Shown: in pieces, positions 35,932 through 44,163 of the stretch | Layout: each line of letters begins with the position of its first letter | How positions within the stretch are numbered: position 1 is the first letter of the stretch | Assembly (NCBI GenBank): GCA_944393405.1 | Contig: CALYAC010000005.1 | Location: 1 to 64,000, forward strand | Length of the DNA stretch: 64,000 nt | Direction of reading: 5' to 3' | DNA from: an uncultured Clostridia bacterium | GTDB lineage: Bacteria; Bacillota_A; Clostridia; TANB77; CAG-508 | The notes under the pieces: model-generated | Databases searched by the model: none | What the model saw: only the letters and a program-made list of their open reading frames with translations | Told to the model about the DNA's origin: nothing | Program-made: the position numbers and the translations under genes

Positions 35932-38900
35932 TTATAATACAAATTTCTTAATTAAGACTAATCCAGTTCCTAGTATTACTAGTACTCCTGTTATTACTCC
36001 TATATAATGTCCTCCTATACCTGATACTATTGACAACATTACTGATGCCTCGTCTATATCATCTTCTCCTTTTTCAAAGTTATCTGGTACTGAGTCTATA
36101 TCTTCTACTGGGTTATGGTCTTCGTCGCTATCTTCTGATATCTCTGCCCAGTTTGTCTTTAGTCCTAAGTTGTGTTGTCCGTTTATCCATCTAAATGTTA
36201 CTTCTATTATTACACTTTCTCCTGGCTGTAATAATGTCTCATTTAGTTGTGTTGTTGTTATTGTTTTTCCATCTTCTGATAATACCCAGTTTTCATTATC
36301 TTCTTCTCTAAATTCTAGTCCTTCTGGGATATAATCTGTTATTTCTTCTGCATATCCTGCCATGTTACCTTCGTTCGTTATTCTTATTTGATATGTGAAT
36401 TTGATTACCGCTGTCTCTATTTTATGGTTTCCTAATTCTATTTTTACTATTTCTTCTGGATCATCTTCAAATTTGTGTCCTGTCTCTTCTACATATGTCT
36501 TTCCATCTAATATCATTGTTACTTTTGATATTATTTTTCTTAGGCTCAAATCAAAATATGTTACTTTTACTTTTTCTATATCTATATCGTCTTCTCCATC
36601 TGTATCATTATCTGGTGTTGAATCGATATCTTCTACAGGATCTCCATCTTCATCACTATCTTCTGATATTTCTGCTGTATTTATTAATATTCTATCTGAT
36701 GTATTTGGTTCTATTACCTTAAATGCTATTTTTATATCTTTATAATCTGGTTGTGACATTGTCTCTGGATCAAATGCATCTATTAAATTATCTCTTCCTG
36801 TTTCATCTTCTTGCGTCTTTGATAGATAATCTGTTCTTATTGTTTTTGCTTCTGATACATTTTCTGTTACGTTTCCTTCTGCATCATACATTACCCATCT
36901 ATATTCTGTATTTACTTCATTTTCTGGTAAGAACTCTAATCCTTCTGGTAAATCATCTTTTACTTCTTCTGCATATCCTGCAATATCGCCTTCATTGTAT
37001 ATTCTTAATGTATATATTACTGTATCTCCGTTTTTTACTTCTACAGGATCTTTTGTATGTTCATATGAATATTCACCATTATTATTTACGAATACTGGTA
37101 CTCTATTTGTTATTTCTTCTTCATTTACTCCTGTAATGAATTTTCTTAGGCTCAAGTCAAAACATGTAAGTTTAACTTTTTCAATATCTATATCGTCTTC
37201 TCCATCTTCATCATTATCTGGTGTTGAATCTTTATCATCTACAGGGTTACCTTCTTCATCACTATCTTCTGATATCTCTGCTGTATTTATTATTATTCTA
37301 TCTGATGTGTTTGGTTCTGTTACCTTAAATGCTATTCTTACTTCTTTATAGTCTGGTTCAGTCATTGTCTCTGGATCAAATGCATCTATTAGATTATCTC
37401 TTCCTGTTTCATCTTCTTGCGTCTTTGATAAATAATCTGTTCTTATTGTCTTTGCTTCTGATACATTTTCTGTTACATTTCCTTCTTCATCATACATTAC
37501 CCATCTATAATTTATATTTGTTGTATTATCTGGTAAAAATTCTAATCCTTCTGGTAAATCATCTTTTACTTCTTCTGCGTATCCTGCAACATTTCCTTCA
37601 TTATATATTCTTAATGTATATATTACTATATCATTAGTTGCAACTTCTACAGGATCTTTTGTGTGTTCATATGAATATTCACCATTATTATTTACAAATA
37701 CCGGTACTCTATTTGTTATCTCTTCTTCATTTACTCCTGTAATGAATTTTCTTAAGCTCAAGTCAAAAACTTGAATAATAACTTTTTCAAAATCATCATC
37801 ATCTTCTTGTCCTGGTATATAGCTGTCTCCTCTATTTATTTCATCATCTTTATAATTTGGTAATGTTTCATCTGATGGTAATGTAATATTATCTTTATTT
37901 GAGTCTATATCTGTTATTTCACTTCCATCAGAATCTGTAAATTCAGTTATTTCTGCTATATTTGTTAATTTTTCATCTGATTCAGTTGTTGTTTTTACTT
38001 TACATTTAATTTTTACATCAATATAATCTAATGTTTTTCCATCAAATGCATTTAATATAACCTTATCAGTTCCTGACTTTCTATTTTCATATATTGTGTC
38101 TCTATTAGCTGAATATTCTGTTTCAGGTGATGTTATATCTGTTGTTACAGTTCTTCCATCTCCTGATATTTTCCATCCATATTGTGCATTGAATTCGTCA
38201 TTCATAAATTCTAAGTTTTCTGGTAAATAATCTGTTATTTCTCTTACATAACCATCTATTTGACCTTCATTATATACTCTTATTGTATATATTACTTCAT
38301 CTCCAGCTTCTACTGCTACTGGTGTTTTTGGATGATTATATGTTGCTGTTGTTGATGTTCCATTTGCTAAGTCAGATACATCTACTACTGGTTCTCTTAA
38401 ATATTTACCTGAACTATCTTTTAATTCATCATTATTTACTTGTATTATAAATTTTCTTAGTGATAAATCAAAATATTTTCCTAGTATTACTAAATCTTCA
38501 AAGTCATCATCATCTTCTTGTGATGTTGTTCCATATCCTTCTACATCTACATTGTCTGGTGTTGAATCTCTATCTGGTTTATTTTCATCATTTTTACTTT
38601 CTGTTATTTCTGCTACGTTCTTTAAATTTATATTTGTCTCTGTTACTTTTGCTGTTACTTCACATTCTATTTGTATATCTTCGTAATCTAATGTTGTTCC
38701 ATCAAATGCTGTTATTGTTTTTCCTGCTAAATAGTTTGTTGTTACTTCTCCATTTGCTCCTGCTTTCCATCCATATTTTGTATTTATTGTACTATTTGCT
38801 TTTAAACTTAATCCTGTTGGTAAATAATCTGTTATCTCTGTTGCCTCTCCATCTATTTCTCCTTCATTATATACCCTTATTGTATATACTACACTGTCTC

Positions 38901-40233
38901 CTGTCTCTACTGTTAATGCATTCTTTGGATGTATCTTCTCTGCTGTTGTTATTTTTTCATTCTTTAAATCATTTAATGTCTCACTACTTATTTGTGGTAC
39001 TCTACTCTCACTTGGTGCTACTCCATTTATACTTACTATAAATTTTCTTAATGCCAAGTCAAATATCTTATCTTCTGGTTTGTTAAATTCTGTACTATCA
39101 CTATATTTTTCTGGTTCTCTTTCTACTATTACTACTGGTTGCTCTGATTTGTCTGCTCCTTCTACTGCCCAGTATGTTATTTTTGTATTGTAGTATTCTC
39201 CACTTATACTAAATGTTATCTTTTCTACATTTGTTGTTTTTGGTACTACTATATAGAAGTCCTTTCCTATTGTGTCTTCTATACTTGCATATCTTCCTCC
39301 TGTTGCATTTTGTAATGTTGGATTTAATGTCTCTCCTTCTCCATTTTTAAATGTTGCTTCTATTGTTCCTTCTGTTTCACTTATTTTATTTATTCTATAT
39401 GGGCCTATTACATAGTTATTTCCACTTTCTCTTATTGTTTGTGTTTGTTTTGCTATCTCATATGGTTTACTTGCTGGTTTTACTTCATAGCTTCCTGCAT
39501 TTTCTTCTGCTTCATCTATTAAGTATTTATATAGTGCTTTTGCATCTTCATTTCTTATAAATCCATCTACTGCTCCTTGTCCTTGTTCATCTCCTAATGG
39601 ATTATATCCTGAATCTTGTCCTGCAATTTGATTTATCCATAATGAGAAATTTCCACTAGCTCCTACATCAAATGGATCTCCTCCATTTGTAAAATGCCAT
39701 ATTGCTAATTGTTGTACTACATCTATATCATCATCAGTTAAGTTAGTTCCTGTTAATCCTGCATTTTCTATGTACATTTCTCTATATTCTTCTGCACCTG
39801 TACTTTCTGGTACATATATATTTTCTAATAACCATAATAATGCTTTATATGTATTACTATTTACATCTGGTAATGCATCTACATATGGACTTGGTATTGA
39901 TGATGGATCTTTCATATCAAAATATCTTGTATAATGTCTTACTGTTGGATTTCCGCTTCCAAATTCACTTGATCCAAATCCTGGTCCTCCCTTTAAACAG
40001 TATATAGTACTACTATAATCTGCTGTTGTTCCACTACTATTTGTTTCAACTATTTTCCATACGTTTTTTTCTAATGCTTTATATCCATATCCTGATTCTC
40101 TTAGCATTTTTATTGTTAAATACTTACTTCCTTCAGCAGCATTTACAACATTTAATGTACTTATAGAGATTATAGATATTAAAGTCATTATTAAAACTAA
40201 AGCAATCTTTTTTAGTCTCATATTCATTACCAT
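35932..40233 (-). CDS. Thioester/DUF11-repeat surface protein B (paralogue of A)
   Basis: A 1433-residue paralogue of protein A. Signal peptide at 1-33, the same thioester-type domain with its Cys in IYCLKGG and Gln in VQQLAIWHF, then five DUF11-like modules (starting near 394, 590, 825, 1026 and 1230) and the same C-terminal membrane helix. It lacks the SpaA-like domain and two modules present in A. Module 2 is distinct and carries an insertion (about 705-730). The first ATG at 40233 has GGAG 7 bases ahead. ATGs at codons 3 and 5 are alternatives. It has its own promoter and terminator, so A and B are separately expressed. Function is inferred as adhesion. Confidence 0.85.
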   Translation of the reverse strand: MVMNMRLKKIALVLIMTLISIISISTLNVVNAAEGSKYLTIKMLRESGYGYKALEKNVWKIVETNSSGTTADYSSTIYCLKGGPGFGSSEFGSGNPTVRHYTRYFDMKDPSSIPSPYVDALPDVNSNTYKALLWLLENIYVPESTGAEEYREMYIENAGLTGTNLTDDDIDVVQQLAIWHFTNGGDPFDVGASGNFSLWINQIAGQDSGYNPLGDEQGQGAVDGFIRNEDAKALYKYLIDEAEENAGSYEVKPASKPYEIAKQTQTIRESGNNYVIGPYRINKISETEGTIEATFKNGEGETLNPTLQNATGGRYASIEDTIGKDFYIVVPKTTNVEKITFSISGEYYNTKITYWAVEGADKSEQPVVIVEREPEKYSDSTEFNKPEDKIFDLALRKFIVSINGVAPSESRVPQISSETLNDLKNEKITTAEKIHPKNALTVETGDSVVYTIRVYNEGEIDGEATEITDYLPTGLSLKANSTINTKYGWKAGANGEVTTNYLAGKTITAFDGTTLDYEDIQIECEVTAKVTETNINLKNVAEITESKNDENKPDRDSTPDNVDVEGYGTTSQEDDDDFEDLVILGKYFDLSLRKFIIQVNNDELKDSSGKYLREPVVDVSDLANGTSTTATYNHPKTPVAVEAGDEVIYTIRVYNEGQIDGYVREITDYLPENLEFMNDEFNAQYGWKISGDGRTVTTDITSPETEYSANRDTIYENRKSGTDKVILNAFDGKTLDYIDVKIKCKVKTTTESDEKLTNIAEITEFTDSDGSEITDIDSNKDNITLPSDETLPNYKDDEINRGDSYIPGQEDDDDFEKVIIQVFDLSLRKFITGVNEEEITNRVPVFVNNNGEYSYEHTKDPVEVATNDIVIYTLRIYNEGNVAGYAEEVKDDLPEGLEFLPDNTTNINYRWVMYDEEGNVTENVSEAKTIRTDYLSKTQEDETGRDNLIDAFDPETMTEPDYKEVRIAFKVTEPNTSDRIIINTAEISEDSDEEGNPVDDKDSTPDNDEDGEDDIDIEKVKLTCFDLSLRKFITGVNEEEITNRVPVFVNNNGEYSYEHTKDPVEVKNGDTVIYTLRIYNEGDIAGYAEEVKDDLPEGLEFLPENEVNTEYRWVMYDAEGNVTENVSEAKTIRTDYLSKTQEDETGRDNLIDAFDPETMSQPDYKDIKIAFKVIEPNTSDRILINTAEISEDSDEDGDPVEDIDSTPDNDTDGEDDIDIEKVKVTYFDLSLRKIISKVTMILDGKTYVEETGHKFEDDPEEIVKIELGNHKIETAVIKFTYQIRITNEGNMAGYAEEITDYIPEGLEFREEDNENWVLSEDGKTITTTQLNETLLQPGESVIIEVTFRWINGQHNLGLKTNWAEISEDSDEDHNPVEDIDSVPDNFEKGEDDIDEASVMLSIVSGIGGHYIGVITGVLVILGTGLVLIKKFVL

Positions 40234-40260
40234 CCTTTTACTCCTTATAATATATTCTAT

Positions 40261-40289
40261 ATTGTACTTAGATTTTTAAATCAAGTCAA
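40261..40289 (-). promoter_or_regulatory. Promoter of surface protein B
   Basis: Minus strand TTGACT (40284-40289), 17 bases, TACAAT (40261-40266). Same -35 and spacing as promoter A. Confidence 0.75.
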
Positions 40290-40338
40290 TATCTATATTT
40301 GGCTAGTTTTTCCATAGAAAATTTGCATTTAAAAACCT

Positions 40339-40414
40339 CTTACGGATCTTCATTTTATAAACATCAGCCCAAATATTACGATTATATTACAATTATATTA
40401 CATTTTTGTAATAT
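40339..40414. promoter_or_regulatory. Upstream element of surface protein B (shared with A)
   Basis: CTTACGGA (40339-40346) lies 49 bp upstream of the -35 box, and the palindrome with arms ATATTACA and TGTAATAT is at 40395-40414. The gap 40234-40584 holds this element, promoter B and the tRNA promoter. Confidence 0.5.
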
Positions 40415-40526
40415 TTTCAATGGTTTTAGCGTATTTTACTAGTAATTATTATGTTTCAGCTTTCTTTTATATAATATTAATTTTTCTTACATTTTTATCA
40501 TATACGATTTATTTAAGATCTATCTA

Positions 40527-40555
40527 TTGACTTTTAATCTTTTTTTTGCTAATAT
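40527..40555 (+). promoter_or_regulatory. Promoter of the tRNA cluster
   Basis: TTGACT (40527-40532), 17 bases, TAATAT (40550-40555), 29 bp before tRNA-Gly. Confidence 0.7.
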
Positions 40556-40584
40556 ATTAATTGTTCATTTTATAAAATACTTAT

Positions 40585-40660
<76 letters not shown>

Positions 40661-40665
40661 TAATT

Positions 40666-40773
40666 AAAGCAGTAGTATATGGCGATATAGCCAAGTGGTA
40701 AGGCACGAGTCTGCAAAACTCTGATCCCCGGTTCGAATCCGGGTGTCGCCTCCAATTTTACTACTGTTTTTTT
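40666..40773 (+). other. Stem enclosing the first tRNA-Cys, followed by a T-run
   Basis: AAAGCAGTAGTA (40666-40677) can pair with TACTACTG (40759-40766) and the following T4 (one G-U), with the whole tRNA as the loop. T7 at 40767-40773 makes it terminator-like or a processing stem. Confidence 0.5.
40681..40754 (+). tRNA. tRNA-Cys (anticodon GCA), copy 1
   Basis: Cloverleaf with acceptor GGCGATA/TGTCGCC, anticodon loop CTGCAAA, T-loop TTCGAAT and encoded CCA, 74 nt. Confidence 0.95.
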
Positions 40774-40819
40774 ATTTTATTGTAATTTATTTTAGTTATA
40801 TATCATATACTATATTAAT

Positions 40820-40893
40820 GGCGATATAGCCAAGCGGTAAGGCACGAGTCTGCAAAACTCTGATCCCCGGTTCAAATCCGGGTGTCGCCTCCA
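40820..40893 (+). tRNA. tRNA-Cys (anticodon GCA), copy 2
   Basis: Same as copy 1 except for one base in the D-loop (AAGCGG for AAGTGG) and one in the T-loop (TTCAAAT for TTCGAAT). Encoded CCA ends one base before the stop codon of the converging glycosylase gene. Confidence 0.95.
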
Positions 40894-41622
40894 TTAATAA
40901 TATTTCCAAATTTTTAAATAACAATTAAGTTGTTTTTCTTCACTTACTTGAGCTGCTGGATGATATAATGGTAGAATTACAAAATTATCAACTCTTATCT
41001 CTTTATCTATATTTTCCTTTAATGTTTTTCCAATACTAAAATTATATATATTTGATAATTCAAATAATGGATAATATCCTAATGTTAAAATGATTTTTGG
41101 TTTGATAATATCTATTTGTTCTTTTAGATAATCCTTACAATTCAATGAGGATTTCTTTAAATTTATATTATCACCTCTATAGCTTTCCCCTTTTCTAGCA
41201 CATAAGATTCCATTAGTTATATATATATTGTTTAAAAATTTTTCATTTATTTTTATTCCAGCTTTATCTGAAGATTTTATTAAATATTTTGTTAGCATCT
41301 TTTTAGTTATACTTTTTTCTTCTTCGATAATATTATTCCAATTTTCTGTATTAGGATTTTTCATATACTTTTCGTGTATTTTTTTCATTTCAATATATGG
41401 ACCCCAATCTTGCCCAATAATCATGATTTTACTATCTAGTCTTCTATACCAATCTGTCCAAATTGATGGAATATTTTTATATAGCTTTTCGTTTTTAAAT
41501 ATATTTATTAACGAGCAGTCTATTCCATTTTTATTTCGTATATATTTACATTTATCACATTGTGATATTTTACAAAAAAGATTTTCTATTTTTTCTTTTT
41601 TTAGTTTATTTTCTTCCATCAT
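40894..41622 (-). CDS. Uracil-DNA glycosylase superfamily protein
   Basis: A 242-residue protein with the UDG-fold signatures: MIIGQDWGPY at about 70-79 (motif 1, usually GQDPG or GEAPG), ILTLGYYPL at about 179-187, and LPLYHPAAQVS near the end (motif 2, HPA). UDGs excise uracil from DNA. The N terminus has Cys residues at CKISQCDKCKY and a later Cys that might bind a metal or Fe-S cluster, as in family 4 enzymes, but spacing is not a clear match. Substrate is uncertain. ATG at 41622 with AGGAG ahead. The stop abuts the tRNA-Cys 3' end. Confidence 0.75.
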   Translation of the reverse strand: MMEENKLKKEKIENLFCKISQCDKCKYIRNKNGIDCSLINIFKNEKLYKNIPSIWTDWYRRLDSKIMIIGQDWGPYIEMKKIHEKYMKNPNTENWNNIIEEEKSITKKMLTKYLIKSSDKAGIKINEKFLNNIYITNGILCARKGESYRGDNINLKKSSLNCKDYLKEQIDIIKPKIILTLGYYPLFELSNIYNFSIGKTLKENIDKEIRVDNFVILPLYHPAAQVSEEKQLNCYLKIWKYY

Positions 41623-41697
41623 ACATTTTCTCCTTTTATTTATCTTGATAAGTTTATATTATTAAATACAAAATTACAATAATTAATGTGTTTTTTC

Positions 41698-41726
41698 TTG
41701 TACTAATTTATCTTAATTGATATAAT
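41698..41726 (+). promoter_or_regulatory. Promoter of the nucleosidase-like gene
   Basis: TTGTAC (41698-41703), 17 bases, TATAAT (41721-41726) with a TGA extended -10. Confidence 0.65.
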
Positions 41727-41754
41727 TTTATATATTTTATCTAAGGAGATAACT

Positions 41755-42459
41755 ATGAAAAATAAGACTATATTAATACAAGGAGCTCTTGATATTGAAA
41801 CAGATTTATTAATATCCAATTTAAAAAATGAAGAATTATTCAATATTTGCAATTTTAATTTTTACAAAGGAGATATTGGAAATAATCAAGTAATTATTTC
41901 TAAAACAGATGTAGGTACAATTAATTCTACTATTTCTACAGTTTTAGGTATAAATAGTTTTTCTCCTGATTATATTATTAATCAGGGTATTGCAGGATCT
42001 CATTTAGAAGCAATCCATACAGGTGACATTATTATAGGTACTGCTTGTTGCAATATCAATTCTTATTCTATGCCTACTACTGATTATTCAAAAGGATCTA
42101 ATCCTTTTTCTTGGAAACCTAATAAAAGAGCAAAAGATATCAAATATTCTGATGAATACTTAGTTAACTTTTTTCAAAAAAATTTATCTAATAAGGGTTA
42201 TAATATATATAAAGGAATTTTAGGAAGTGGAGATGTCTTTAACAAAGAATGTGATAGAATTTTATGGATACATAATACATTTGGCACTTTATCTGAAGAT
42301 ATGGAAAGTATTGGTTCATATTCTGTATGTACAAAATTTAATATTCCTTGTATCGGAATAAGAATTATTTCAAATAATGAACTTTTATTAGAAAAAACAA
42401 ATAAAGAAAAAGCTCTTGATTTACAAAAGCTTTTAATAAATATTTTAGAAAATAATTAA
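41755..42459 (+). CDS. MTA/SAH nucleosidase-like (phosphorylase superfamily) protein
   Basis: A 234-residue purine-nucleoside phosphorylase-fold protein resembling MtnN, which hydrolyses methylthioadenosine and S-adenosylhomocysteine. Supporting motifs: INQGIAGS at about 81-88, ILGSGDVF at about 154-161, and EDMESIGSY at about 185-193, where the Glu contacts the ribose. The Asp of MtnN's late SDxA motif appears replaced by SNNE (RIISNNELL), so nucleosidase activity on the usual substrates is uncertain. AAGGAG precedes the ATG. The stop codon overlaps the stop of cdd on the other strand. Confidence 0.75.
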   Translation: MKNKTILIQGALDIETDLLISNLKNEELFNICNFNFYKGDIGNNQVIISKTDVGTINSTISTVLGINSFSPDYIINQGIAGSHLEAIHTGDIIIGTACCNINSYSMPTTDYSKGSNPFSWKPNKRAKDIKYSDEYLVNFFQKNLSNKGYNIYKGILGSGDVFNKECDRILWIHNTFGTLSEDMESIGSYSVCTKFNIPCIGIRIISNNELLLEKTNKEKALDLQKLLINILENN

Positions 42460-42860
42460 TTTGAAAATTCTTCATTAAATGCATATGGTAATAATTCTTC
42501 CAAATCATAGGTCTTTATAACATCATTATTTAGACTTATGATTTTTATTGCTGGACACATGCTATTTAAATACTGTCTACAAGCTCCACAAGGTAAACAT
42601 TCTTCTAAACAATCATCTTTTCCTCCCACAACAGCTATTTTTTCAAATTCTCTATATCCTTCTGATATTGCTTTTGCAATTACACATCTTTCCGCACAAA
42701 TATTAGTTACACCAATTCCAGATGGATCTTCTATGTTACAGCCTTTAAAAGTTTTTCCTTCTTTTGTTAGTAAGGCTGCTCCAACTTTAAATTTAGATAT
42801 TGGTGAAAAAGAGTACTCTCTAGCTTCTATTGCCATTTTAATTAATTCTTTATCTTCCAT
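42456..42860 (-). CDS. cdd: Cytidine deaminase
   Basis: Small tetrameric-type cytidine deaminase (134 aa), converting cytidine or deoxycytidine to uridine or deoxyuridine in pyrimidine salvage. Zinc ligands: Cys in NICAERCVIAKA (CAE motif with catalytic Glu) and the PCGACRQ pair. FSPISKFKVGAALL is the substrate-binding N-terminal signature. GGAGG precedes the ATG. It lies 53 bp after the D,D-carboxypeptidase gene on the same strand, probably co-transcribed. Confidence 0.93.
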   Translation of the reverse strand: MEDKELIKMAIEAREYSFSPISKFKVGAALLTKEGKTFKGCNIEDPSGIGVTNICAERCVIAKAISEGYREFEKIAVVGGKDDCLEECLPCGACRQYLNSMCPAIKIISLNNDVIKTYDLEELLPYAFNEEFSN

Positions 42861-42913
42861 CTATATTACCTCCACTTTTATTATATGTATGATATATAAA
42901 ATATTAATTATTG

Positions 42914-44101
42914 TCAAACAAATTCTATAGATTGTATTATCTTTAAAAATTCAAATATATAATCATTTATATTCTTTCTGCTTATCTCTTCTTTATTATA
43001 TATTTCTAATGTTGCTATGTTCTCATCATTAATAATTATCTCCATACACCCTATTATTTTATTCTGTTCTACTGGTGCGTTTAAATTATATAGTACTTCT
43101 GATTTTATATCTATCTTATCTATATCAGACTTTTTTATTATCATTTTTTCAAAATTTAAATCTTCTAAAAGCAGTTCTACTTGATTTTTATTTCCTTTTT
43201 CCACAAATATTCTACTACTATTGATTTTTTTCCATTTTTCAAATTCTTCTTCTATAATATTTTTGATATTTACTATTTCAAATTCTTCATTTATATATTT
43301 TATTAATTTTTTTGTATCAGCTGTTCTTATATCATTTGTATTAGCCCCAATTATTACTGTAATTATATCCATATCACCATTTTTATAAGCCGTTACTAAA
43401 CATCTTTCTGCTCCATTTGTAAATCCTGTTTTTACTCCGTAAACACCTGCTGTATTTAATAATTTATTTGTATTAGTAATTTCCTGTAATCTGCCATTAA
43501 TACTTATACTTGTTTTGTTTGTCGAAACTATCTTTTTAAAAATATCATTTTTTAATGCATAATCTGATATTTTAGCTAATTCATAAGCTGTTGTATAATG
43601 ACCTTCATTGTCTAATCCATGAGGGACAACAAAATGAGTATTTATTAAACCTAGTTCTGATGCTTTTTCATTCATCATATCTGCAAATTTCTCAATACTT
43701 CCTCCTACATATATAGCTAATGCTGATGCAGCATCATTACCCGATCTTAGCATTAATCCATATAACAAATCTAATACTGTTATTTTATCTCCCTTAGATA
43801 AACCTAGACGTGATCCTCCAATTGAAGCAGATTTTTTATCTATATTTACTACATCATTTAAATTAGTATTTTCTAATACAACTATAGCTGTCATAATCTT
43901 TGTAGTTGATGCCATTGGTGTTTGTTTGTTTCCGTTTTTTTCATATATTATTCTGCCTGATGCTCTATCATATATAAGTGCAATTCTTGATTCAATTTTC
44001 AAATCGTTCTCTTTAGCTTTCTCATCATATCCCAAAACAACTAGCATATTAGTAAATACTAAAACAACTAGTATAACTGGAGTTAATAGATATTTTTTCA
44101 T
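42914..44101 (-). CDS. D-alanyl-D-alanine carboxypeptidase (S11, DacF-like)
   Basis: A 395-residue low-molecular-weight penicillin-binding protein that trims the terminal D-Ala from peptidoglycan stem peptides. Signal/anchor at about 4-22. Catalytic SxxK is in MASTTKIMTA (about 64-67), the SxN motif is SGND at about 118-121, and the KTG box is in GVKTGFTNGAE. A beta-rich C-terminal domain and an amphipathic end follow. The start at 44101 is the ATG after AAAGGTGA. A GTG four codons earlier would lie inside that site. The site is within the 3' arm of the upstream terminator-like hairpin. Confidence 0.9.
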   Translation of the reverse strand: MKKYLLTPVILVVLVFTNMLVVLGYDEKAKENDLKIESRIALIYDRASGRIIYEKNGNKQTPMASTTKIMTAIVVLENTNLNDVVNIDKKSASIGGSRLGLSKGDKITVLDLLYGLMLRSGNDAASALAIYVGGSIEKFADMMNEKASELGLINTHFVVPHGLDNEGHYTTAYELAKISDYALKNDIFKKIVSTNKTSISINGRLQEITNTNKLLNTAGVYGVKTGFTNGAERCLVTAYKNGDMDIITVIIGANTNDIRTADTKKLIKYINEEFEIVNIKNIIEEEFEKWKKINSSRIFVEKGNKNQVELLLEDLNFEKMIIKKSDIDKIDIKSEVLYNLNAPVEQNKIIGCMEIIINDENIATLEIYNKEEISRKNINDYIFEFLKIIQSIEFV

Positions 44102-44104
44102 AAA

Positions 44105-44144
44105 AAAAATCACCTTTTAAATTATATTTTAAAAAGTGATTTTT
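44105..44144 (-). terminator. Terminator-like hairpin containing the carboxypeptidase RBS
   Basis: 17-bp stem (44128-44144 with 44105-44121, one G-U) around a 6-base loop, then T-run. AAAGGTGA lies in the 3' arm and the ATG follows 3 bases after it. Confidence 0.7.
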
Positions 44145-44163
44145 TATGAATATTTATAAATTA

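Noticed and set aside
29772..40233. Possible CRISPR-like or satellite repeat
   Set aside because: The repeat units are 600-bp protein modules in frame, not short palindromic repeats with unique spacers.
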